Source: Antedon bifida (Eukaryota > Echinodermata > Crinoidea > Comatulida > Antedonidae). From it: DNA of 64,000 bases. Shown here piece after piece: positions 49,601-61,600 of the stretch (position 1 is the first letter of the stretch; each line of letters starts with the position of its first letter). The stretch lies in NCBI GenBank assembly GCA_963402885.1, contig OY727101.1:12162917-12226916 (forward strand), in the 5' to 3' direction. The notes below the pieces were generated by a model. That model worked only from the letters and a program-made list of their open reading frames with translations. It did no database searches and was not told the origin of the DNA. The position numbers and the translations under genes are program-made.

Positions 49601-52600
49601 GATCGAAGATTTATTTTCCTTATTTTAAATTCAACATTATATTCAATAGTTTAGGATATTACATTAAAAAGCATTAAATAAATGAAATAGAATATTATAT
49701 TAAAATATCAAAACATTAAATATTTATTGTCTCCCAAAAACATGAAAAATGAAGATGAAGGAATCAGAATTTGAATATGCCATATTATGCCCGTTCATTC
49801 AATTGTTATTAAATAAAGTGGGACCCTTGAAGTATATTCACAAAAGATGGCTATTTCGCATATCCCTCGATAGCTCAGTTGGTAGAGCGGAGGACTGTAG
49901 AGTTGTCACTGTTATCCTTAGGTCGCTGGTTCAAATCCGGCTCGAGGGACTTGTTTTATTGTTTAAATAAAACATTGTGCTTTTTTTTATTAATTTCCCT
50001 CGGCTCGTTTTTCTTAATTTAAAAAACTTACTCATTTTTTTAATTTAAAAAAAAATTCCAATGGACAAATAATAAAATAAGTTCCCACACCGGGAATCGA
50101 ACCCGGGCCGCGGCGGTGAGAGCGCCGAATCCTAACCACTAGACCATATGGGACAACTTGAGAAACGTCTAAATTTAAGCGCTAATGTTGTTCATAGTTG
50201 TTATTATGCATGGAACTTGATTAATTACGTTTGATCGAAGATTTATTTTCCTTATTTTAAATTCAACATTATATTCAATAGTTTAGGATATTACATTAAA
50301 AAGCATCAAATAAATGAAATAGAATATTATATTAAAATATCAAAACATTATTTATTGTCTCCCAACAACAAAATGAAGATGAAGGAATCAGAATTTGAAT
50401 ATGCCATATTATGCCCGTTCATTCAATTGTTATTAAATAAAGTGGGACCCTTGAAGTATATTCACAAAAGATGGCTATTTTGTCATATCCCTCGATAGCT
50501 CAGTTGGTAGAGCGGAGGACTGTAGAGTTTAAATGTTGATATCCTTAGGTCGCTGGTTCAAATCCGGCTCGAGGGAACATTTTATTCCCATTTTCCGTTG
50601 TTTTTCATTGATAGTGATTTTTTAAACGATTTTACAGTCTTGGGATAATTTACCCTATCTATTTCAAATAAAATATTATAGACAAGAAATAAAATAATTT
50701 CCCACACCAGGAATCGAACCCGGGCCGCGGCGGTGAGAGCGCCGAATCCTAACCACTAGACCATATGGGACAGCTTGAGAAGCAGCTACATTTAAGCGCT
50801 AATGTTGTTCTTGGTTATATTCATGGAATCCGATTAATTATGTTTGTTCGAAGATTTATTTTCCTTATTTTAAAATAAATTCAAAATTGTATTCAATTTT
50901 TGTATCATACTACATTTCTAAGCATTAAATAAATGAAATAGAATATTATATTAAAATATGAAAAAAAGATGTATTGTCTCCCAAAATCATGAAAAATGAA
51001 GATTAATAAAATCAAATTTTGAATAAGCCATTTTTATAAAGTGAATCACTCCCGCATAAAAAAAAAGAAAAAAAACAAACAAACAAACAAAATTGTGTTT
51101 TCACTTATGAAAAGACAAATTTATTCAGGTAAATATTTTTTTGTTTCGATTTAAAGATGTATTGTCCCTTGAAACACAAAAAAATGAAGGTCAAAATATT
51201 CTAAATTTAAATTGGCCATATCAAAGTAATATTAAAGTTATTCACTTTAAGTCGAAAATTCGAGTCAAAAACAACAATTTTACGTAATTAAAAGCTAAAT
51301 TAATTTACAAATTTCATCTGTAAAATCAACGCGAGCGAAAGTAAACAAAGATTTCAAACCACAAGTATACATTATGCATGATGCTAATTAGGATTGTTTA
51401 CAACTCTTCACGGTTGAGAAGGTGTTTTCACACAGATCGCGAGGAAGTTTTATGAGTATGCATACAGAGTAGCCAAATAAGCGCGTTGCATTATGAGGTA
51501 TGTTTTGATTGAAAACTTTGACTGGAAGTCAAAGTTATTTTTTGAACCAAAAAACGTCTGTATTTCAGTTAAATGATTTTTTTTTCGACTAATTTTTGGT
51601 GAAAGTTAATAACTATTATGATACTTCAAAATAACCCACTTTTTTTCGAAATCTTTTATTTTTTATTTTTTTGGAATTTGACAAAGGGACAATACATCTT
51701 TAATTATTGGTCAAAGTAACTATTATGAAACATTTAAAATAAATAAATATATAAAAGCAAGCATATGTTTTAACATTTCATTTGTTAATTATTACAAAGT
51801 AAAGTGGTACCAAAAGCCGCTGTCAGTATCGATCCCTCGATAGCTCAGAGCGGAGGACTGTAGAGTTGTCATTGTTATCCTTAGGTCGCTGGTTCAAATC
51901 CGGCTCGAGGGACATTTTTTTTGTTTTTATTTATTTTTTGAAATATTTGTTTTTATTAATTCTTTTCCATAAACACGTAATCAAGAATGTATAACAAGCT
52001 TTTAGCTTTTTAGCTTTTTTTAAAATGTTTATCTGTGGATGCGACACGATCAGTTCCACCCCCCTTAACAGACACTGGCCGCCGCGGAGAATATGTACAT
52101 AATATAGTACTATTGGTATTTGTCGCAGCCAGACATAAGACAAAAGGACTGTTACGAGTTCCTATCTTGGACAAGACGAGCTCATCGTCATGTTGTTAAA
52201 TGTTCCTGGTATAACAAACGACCACCAACAAGGCAACAAAAATAGAAGAAAATTGTGCTATTTAATTCATTAATTATGTTATTTGTGGGAATAATTATTA
52301 ACCTAATAGTATTTATTACTGCCGTTAATGGTGTAACCAAAATCAACAATAAACAAATGAGTAAAATAATAAAACCAAAAAAAAAAAACCAAAATGCAAG
52401 AGAAAAAAAGAAAGGAAAAATATTATATAAACTAACCACAGTGCATGTGCAATTAAAGAATGATCAAGTGAATAAGATAAAGAGCACAAATGCTACAATG
52501 CAAAGGGAAAATAATATGTTTAAAAAACGAATAAAAAACGCCAAACTAATATATAATAAAATATTATGTTGTAGGTAATTCATCATTTTATATATAAAAA

Positions 52601-55600
52601 AAACTTTTCCTAGAGACCCGAGAACTGGCCGCTCAATACACTAAAATAGTGATAATAGTACCGTAACCGCATAATACAATGGTAATGATATATTTCTTAT
52701 TACAATTTGTATCTTCTTCTTTCTAAAATGACCGTCTTCATAGGCATTAGTCATTGACTGGTTGTTGATATTCGTTACTGTGTATTGGTTACTTAATTTT
52801 AGACTCGAGAGATCACCATCGAAATGTAACGGTAACGAAACATCTGTGTGTAATTTTGTCATGTCTTGGTTTTGCAGAAGTTTGCCTTTAGCATTGACGA
52901 TTAATGACCACAACACCCCTTACTACACAGTTCGAGTCCTCGTCCTAATGCTGTTAGAAATGGAAGGATGCCAGAGCCATTTGGAGCGTGAACACGTGTT
53001 GTTGGAACACATACAGAATGAAGTTATAAGAGACGATTTGTGCTTGTTAAACGACCTGTTGATGATCAAGGTAGTGCAGCAACTTGCATTGTTTGTTAGG
53101 CCTACTTGACAAAATGCTTGATAAATATTTTGCAAGTACAGTATGTTACTTTTTCTTTAACTTGCATGATAAAGTCCATCATTTTCTAGTTTTTTTCCTG
53201 AATTGTTTAGCTTTATACCAAAAGACCATGCCTGTTGATTTACATGAACATCGATATATTGGTGACGTCACAAAGGCGTAATAAAATCTCGAGTTATCTG
53301 TATCTTCAATATAGGCCGAGATATTAAATACAGCGCCCTCTGTCACATTCTGCATTTCTCCAAAGATCTTTTAAAGAAATTTGGTTGATCAAACGTGATT
53401 TATTTGTGTGTGCTTTATTGTATCACCTTTAACGATTTCACAAACTAGCCTAAATATAATAATTACACGGTGCATTTATTTTATTTTTTATGAATCATTT
53501 ATGTATTTTACAGATGCCAAGTAACCCGAGGTTTTTAATGATGGATCGTGTAAGACTTATCACTGAATTCAGAGCATTACTGATGAAAATTGTTAGGCAG
53601 TTTAGTAAAAAACAACCAATCCTGTTCGCGATTGACGACGCTCATTATATCGACAAAGAATCGTGGGATTTCTTTACAGACTTATCTAAAACGCCATACG
53701 TTATGTGCGTCTTATCCATGCGGCCGTTCACAAATGAGAACCAGCCTACTGCGTCGGCTAAGGCTGTTCTTGCCAGTGACATGGTTATGAAGATTCGACT
53801 ACGTGGTTTGAAATCTGAACAAATGGCATCTCTCGCCTGCCAACTTCTAGACGTTGAAAGAGTTCCAATTGAATTGGTCAAGTAAGTTTTAATTGACTTT
53901 TTGTTTCTGTTGTCTGATTTATTTATTCAAGGAGGATACTGACCCCAAAAAAATGCTGACAACCAAGGGGCCCTCATATAAACATATAAAACAAACATAA
54001 TATAAAAATATAAAAGAATTATACAAAAATATACTATACAACTATACAAAAATACACTATACAATACAAAAATATACTGTACAACTATACAAAAATACAC
54101 TATAGTATTGATTTTTTTGTCAGATTGCTGAAAGAACGAAGTCACGGAGTGCCATCATGGTGTGAACAACTGACACGAGAAATGTTAAGTGAGGGGCACA
54201 TTCAAGTTGTATCGCAGAGCAGCTCCTCCAAAGAAGCTAATCACGTAAGAAAAGTTTATGTTGAAATAGTATATATATATAAACATTTGTTTACATATGC
54301 ACTGCAATTTATTAATCGTAAAGAATGTAGGTAACTTAAACAAGATCGAAAACAAATATCATTCGATTTGTTATTGAAAGTTTAAACAATAGGCCTAATT
54401 AGAAATGTTTAAAAGACAGAAGTTTGAGGTTTTACTGTTGCAGTAATAAGGCCTATTAAGAAGACACATTCGAAGTGTCCCGTGATAGTGGGTTGGTCGT
54501 ATAGTAGTGTTAAATGTTATTCATCGTTTTCACGGGTTCCAATTGTATCCTTTGGGGTGCACCAAAGGAGGGTTTCCACTGTGATTATTTTCTCTTCAGA
54601 TATCGGCAAGCATTGAAGCTATCCAAAAGAGAAAGGGAAGTGTTGGTAGTGGTGGTTACAGCAGAAGTCGACGAGGCAGTCTTGATGTAAAGGTAAAATA
54701 TACTTTCAAAAATCAATCAATACATTTATTCAGCAATATATACATTGTTACGCACAATATTGCAAGGATCTTACAGAGAAAAGTTTATTTTCGGTAGTCG
54801 TAAGACCATTATCCATGTCACAAAATTTAGATATGAAATTTGATGGAACCACTAGCTAGACCACATAAGCCTAATATTTCAGTGCGAGACGCGCCTTGCG
54901 AGAATTTGTATGGAAGTTATCCATAGAGAAATATAAAATTGGTTCAGCCTTGCTCTACGAAATCAACCCCGCCTCCTTCCTCTGAATTAATGAACTTGAT
55001 TTCAAATGTTTTCAATAATATTAATAACAATCAGTAAAATAAATAAGGACGTTACATGTTTTTAAAATATCTCGTTCAATAACAGGACTCTGGATCTTTG
55101 AAAGTTCCTGTGTTAGGTACCCAGTTGTTGGAAAGACTTACAAACATAATGGAATCTACCAATGACGATGACGATATGTTTGATGACGAGTTTAATGTTG
55201 GTGGAATGATTTGCATCATAACACCAGGAGTAGTGCTATCAAAGTTACCTGTGCCAGATTCAATGAAAGGTATATTTCAAAATCTAAGAACTAAAGCTCT
55301 CTTTAGGCTATCAAACTAGTGTGATGTGCTCCAATACGGTATTGATATGACGTCATATGGACACATGAAGTTTGATAGTGGAGATTTGATAGAGCTTAAG
55401 ATCATTCACAATTTATAACACATCCGAGTGTATCGTTGCCATTATTTGAAGTCGTTGACTGATCTACGTTGCGTCTGTAGGTTGGATGTAAACTTTGCAG
55501 TTACAAAAGATTTCTTCAACTATAAAATAAGTATGTAAATAAATATTTAAATCCGATTAAACTTGATTTCAATAGATGACTTTTATTTTTAATTTTTTTC

Positions 55601-58600
55601 ACGAATGTGTTTTCCCCTTTTATACAGGAATGTTGATGGCACGAATCGACCGAATGAAACCATCTGAACAAATGGTTGTCAAATGTGCAGCCATTCTTGG
55701 TGTGACATTTACACGAAAAATGCTCGAAGTGATCGTGCCAAACTGCAACACGCGCAAACTCAGACGTTCTTTACAAACACTTATGCAAACGCGCGTATTT
55801 GAGTGCGCAACACCGCCGTCAGATGCGACCCAGACGCGAAGACTCAGCGTTAAAATATCCAGTCAACAGGGTTATAGTAATCGAATGAAAGGTCAGATTG
55901 AATGTTTCTGTAGAGGCACGGACGATGATGCTACCGAAGATTGGGAAGAGTCTTTCCAATGCCTTCCAATCACAAGTTGCAGATTCCTGCGTTTTTGTAG
56001 TACTCTGATGCAAGAAACCGCGTACGGTCTATTTTTGACAAACCAAAGGAAAACTCTTCACGAACAGTCAGCTATATTCCTAGAGTCTCAAGCTCACAAG
56101 TGTAAACACTGTGGAGGTGGTGATTTCATACCTGGGCACCATTCGGAAACTGCATCCGGTAGTACTACCATCATTAAAGGCCACAAGGCGAATTTCTCGA
56201 CGACGTCCGTAGCTTCATCAAGGCGCGGAGCTGTTTCCCCGCAGACTTCAACTGACGAAATATTCACTCCAGGTAAAGATAAATTAACATTAGTTCCCAT
56301 TAAGAAGCAACTCAAAGGCGTACGCGCAACGTAACCAATCACAAGCGACAGTTCGAATGATCCGTCGCGACGTCATTGGTCCATTACTTTTAGTGGGAAT
56401 TTTGTAAGTTTAGGTAGGCCTACAGTATATAACGAGTAACAATAATTGACTTTCAGCAATAATAGAACACAATGTGTTATTGTGACAGATTACTGTGTAT
56501 GTATAACAGCAGTATGCTTATTTTATGTTTCGCAGAGGTAAGTCGACGTCAAATACAAAAACCTCCAGGAACAACGCCAGTGTTAGATATAGGTAGGTAT
56601 TAATAATTTCCCATGGCGCTGAGTAGACCTAGTTTTATTTTGTACATGGTGAAGTTATTATACAGATTTTGCCTGCTTCAAGATGTAATATAACATTTGT
56701 TATATTTTTCTCTCAGAACTATATTCTATACTCTCCCTCCCCTGGGGTATCAAATGGCATATGAAACCGATAGAAAACAATACATAGCCAAAAACCTCTT
56801 TTAAACAGACTCTAAAATAATTGTATTTTTTAATTTTTTTAAAAAAGCATTTTATATCTTTTAAATATTTCGTATTTTACATTTTGGATTTTAACTTTCA
56901 ATCTAATCTCTTTTTAGTATAAGGAATCTGTGCAATTTGTTTCTCTGTGTTTCTGGACCCCAATGGAAATAAGTTTTTTACTTTTTGGGATATGCTTTTA
57001 ACTCGAGTCGGTTGTACTGTACTGTTTTTACTCGGGATACCCGAGTCTAGGACTCACTCATTTTCTCCTCCATCTGGACACTATTGAGTAAAAAATGCGA
57101 TTTATAAAGTACTACTCCTCCCTTTTTCGTTGTAGTATTGAGCTGGGATTTGGCATGAATATACTACAGGGCCATGTCCTCAAAGCTATAGAGCCGGATT
57201 TTTAAATTTGTTTTTTGTTAATTAATTTGTTTAATTAAGATGCCACAATGTGTGACACACACCACGTCGTTATTTTGTTATATGCGGCTTCGTAGTGTAG
57301 TGTTTATCACGTCTGCTTAACACGCAGAAGGTCTCCGGTTCGATCCCGGGCGAAACATTTTGTTTTTAACTTTATGGTGAAAAGTACTGTATACTCAATA
57401 TGATATACAGTATATCTTATTTTTATTATTTTTTTAAATACTTATTTTGTGTAATCGGTAATTATCACTTTTACACATGTTTATTTTGCTTTGTGCTTAT
57501 TACCATATTTATTTGTAATTTTAAATGGATTAAAAAACTTTGTGTAACCCACATTTTTGGTGTAAGAGATTTCGTAGTGTAGTGGTTATCAAGTCTGCTT
57601 AACACGCAGAGGGTCCCCGGTTCGAGCTCTGTTGAACCCTATTTTTCTTAAACTTTATGGTGAAATATACTGTATACGTAATATGATATATAGTATATCT
57701 CGTTTTATTACTCTGGGTACCCGAGTCTAGGACTTACTCATTTTCTCCTCCTCCTCCATCCGGACACTATTGAGTAAAAAGTGCGATTTATAAAGTACTA
57801 CTCCTCCCTTATTCGTTGTAGTATTGAGCTGGGATTTGACATGAATATACTACAGGGACATGTCCTCAAAGCTGTAGAGCCGGATTTTTTAATTTCAAAC
57901 CGGATGCAGCCATATCACGTCTCGAAGATGGTACCGTATAGCCGTATTTGGTAGCGAGGTTAATGATGTGTATGTGACGTTACATCCGGTCTTATGAAGT
58001 CATTACAGCTTCTTTTGCTGTACCCCGAGTATCGCACATTCGTGCTTGTCATTGTATGTATCTGTGTTGACTCGGTTAATAAAGAAATCAATCAATCAAT
58101 CAAATCTTTCTGCCGTCATTTCAACCAATCACATTCTCGTATTTACATAAGCTATTACGATTAGGCCCAAGTAAAAATACTGGTAGTTGTCAAATATATT
58201 TACGAAAGCCGGTTGGTGTATCGTATCCCTCGATAGCTCAGTTGGTAGAGCGGAGGACTGTAGAGTTGTCATTGTTATCCTTAGGTCGCTGGTTCAAATC
58301 CGGCTCGAGGGAGAATTATTTTTATTTTCTAAATAACAAAATAACGTACAGCTACCTTTATGTTGCTCGTTATAATAGCATTACCTATATCAATATGGTT
58401 TTATTTAAAAAAGAGTAATAATTTGGCTTTTAATTGCCAAAAAGATTCATAGATATAGATTATACAATTATGAGTGACACTGCTTTTATTAAATTAAACT
58501 TCTCTTTTCATCAGTAATATCCAGCGATGGTAAAGTTGAAAACAAAAAGACAGTGACGATAAACGAAGATGCCAAAGAAGCGGAAGGACATGAAAACGCA

Positions 58601-61600
58601 TCTGACTTTAACCAAAAAAGACGTATGAGTTTGCGAAAATCATCAATAGCAAGCCAATGGAGTATAATAAGGTTCGTGGTAGGTTTTTAATAAGTCTGCA
58701 GTTATTGCGCGCCATTAATTGCTATACGTATGAAACGCCATGTGTGTCAAAACATTTATCTTTTTACCAATATTATGTCGAAATACAGTCTAGAATCTAG
58801 ACTAGTTTTCATATTACTAGAAATTGAAAAGTGCAAGTGAGTGCCCCGAAAACATCTATAGTATAACGTAGTTTTGATGACACAAAGGACCCTCCCAGAA
58901 GACACACCGAATGTCTATATTATTAGTATAACGCTTCTCAATATATCACACACAGACTATGCATTATACAATCGTCGACTACAATACATGATTTCAATCG
59001 GCAGAGAGCGAAAACCATAAACCCGCCTAGATCGTCTTAGGCCAATGTTTTTTAGTCAAACAATGAACTTTCGGGTCAAGCAATGAGGCGGGAAATCAAA
59101 TTGCTGTAGCGAATATAAATAGCTGCTACGCAGAAATTTAGCACGTTTTCGCTTTCCATGACCGACGCGAAACTACGCGTCGAGTCGAAACGTTTTGCAC
59201 GCTCATAAACGTAATATGAGCATGCGCAAACAGACTTTTAGACTTTATAGATACTACGTGTCATGAAAACCTTTAGTAAAATATTATCGTAAAAATCAGC
59301 ACTGTTCCTTTGCATATGTAGCAACCTTAACTTGTCTTGTACCCATATTTTTAGATTAATAATTGTATTATGTTAGTAATACTGTGTGTTATATATGTGA
59401 TGGAATAATTTTATACGCAACAGCCTTATGTTATGGATTTCTTATGAATACAAATTTTTTCTGTAAATTATTATTAAAGACAGTTAATAAGTAAAGGTAG
59501 GGTACTATTAATATTCATGAAAGCTGCTTGTATTTCCATCCCTCGATAGCTCAGTTGGTAGAGCGGAGGACTGTAGAGTTGTCATTGTTATCCTTAGGTC
59601 GCTGGTTCAAATCCGGCTCGAGGGACTGTTTTATTTTTTTGTTTGAAATTGTTTAAAAAAACGGTTTTTAAACAAGGCAATCGACATAATAGAAACAAAT
59701 ACAAACAATTTTTTAAATAAAAATGCTTACTGTTTAATTTGTAAATTATTATTAAAATCGGTTGTTAAATACTGGTAGGTGTACATTATATTTACAAAAG
59801 CCGCGTGCTGTATCATATCCCTCGATAGCTCAGTTGGTAGAGCGGAGGACTGTAGAGTTTTCACTGTTATCCTTAGGTCGCTGGTTCAAATCCGGCTCGA
59901 GGGAAAATTTGTTTTTATTTTCTGATTGACCGAAAAATGTACAGATTTTGTTATATTACGTTTCAAAATAGACTTACCAATGTATTTTTATTTTTAAGAA
60001 AAAATCCTCACATCAGGAATGGAACACATGCCGCGAGGGTTAGAATCCTAACCGCTAGACCATTATGACTATTGTAACCATTATCAACCTATAGTGTGTA
60101 ATGATAAATTTAACTAGAAATCGTGTAGAAAAGTGCACCAAAAAAAAAAGCTTCAATACGGTTTGGAAGCCTTTCGAGCACAAAGTTATAGAACCGGAGA
60201 TTATAGTATGATATTGATAACTTATTACTTAAGAAGATTTGTAAATTATTATCAAAAGCGGTTAATAAATACGGGTAGTTTTAAAATATATTTACAAAAG
60301 GCGCTTTGTGTATCGTATCCCTCGATAGCTCAGTTGGTAGAGCGGAGGACTGTAGAGTTGTCATTGTTATCCTTAGGTCGCTGGTTCAAATCCGGCTCGA
60401 GGGAAAATTTGTTTTTATTTTTTGAATAACCGAATAATGTACAAATAATAATTTATTCGTTATAGTAGCATTACCTATATCAACATAGTTTTATTTCATT
60501 TTTTTTATGTGAAAAAACCCAGTCTACATCACATTATTTAACGTAAATAAAAACATACAAAACAACATTGTTTCCAGTAACCTAAAAATAAGTCGCCCAC
60601 AGAAGTGGGTAAAAAGAAAATAAAATGCAAGCAAAAAATATACTCCCCACCCGGGAATCGACCCCGCACCATATGGCACAAGCTGATGATCAGTTTGATT
60701 GTTAGCGATTACCTAGATTATGTAATAATATATTTGGAGCACAAAGTGCACTCACTACCAACAAGATAAGGCACAGAGTATTTTTAACATTTTGAGGGAT
60801 TTTTAATTGCGCTTTTATTGGTCATGAGGAAGTCCAGCTTCCTAACCAGAACCACTGTACTCCATGTGACGTATTAATTGTTAGTTAATACCTGGTTAAT
60901 AGCGTCCAATAAAAATTTAATTTTCATGGAATATACTTTCTTAATCTTTTGTTTGGTTAGGAAGGAAGTGGTATGGTAAGAATACCTCTAATGAGATTTA
61001 GGTGACTGACCCGATCAACCTAGTAGGCCTAGGCCCAATACGAAAAGAATCGTTTGTTTTTCATTATCATAATACCTTTTGGTCCATTATTAATTTACTA
61101 CTTTACGCGTGTAAAATGCTTGACTGTAGGCCTACCTGACTGTTTTTGTTATCGAACTCTAGGTGTGTAGTAACGCCTAGGCACCATTGACTGAATAGTA
61201 GGCAACAGGGCGTTTTCTGTTAAACTTAATGAATGCGTTTAAGTTTTTATTGTCCAATTTAAAAATTAAATTTGTTTTTGTATACACTACATCAAAAAAT
61301 ACTATACAGAATATTATATAAGAATATACATCAATTATTCAATCAATCTAAAATGTTATGAATGAATGAATTAACTTTAACTCAACTTTCCTACATGAAT
61401 TATGATTAAAATGTCTATAATATCCACCGTACGATAAATGTTAAAGTATTTTTCTATGAGGTGTTTTGAACTAGGCCTATTACTTTTGAACACTATATCC
61501 TATAATTATTATAACAATATATGCAGTACTGGGCTGAGAATCGGATGGCTAAAAAAAGTGGATTTAGACATTTTCACACTTCTCTCTGATCATAGTAAAG

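Larger units (their letters stand above)
48419..50210 (+). repeat. Higher-order repeat, copy 3 (shortened, two sub-units)
   Basis: Starts with the exon 14 tail like copies 1 and 2, but passes directly from a sub-unit 1-type to a sub-unit 3-type tRNA pair. It lacks the middle sub-unit with the variant tRNA-Glu. After about 50210 it continues into single-copy flanking sequence, which marks the original right end of the array. Confidence 0.88.
57020..57890. repeat. Duplicated block around two tRNA-Val-like sequences
   Basis: CCCGAGTCTAGGACT, TGGACACTATTGAGTAAAAA-type and GGGACATGTCCTCAAAGCT words occur at 57030-57205 and again at 57715-57885. The Val-like copies and a TTTATGGTGAAA..GATATA block lie between. 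Confidence 0.65.

Noticed and set aside
45005-49970. Repeated 73-74-residue open frames on the + strand
   Set aside because: They run through tRNA-Tyr genes and MITE-C fragments and repeat only because the DNA repeats.
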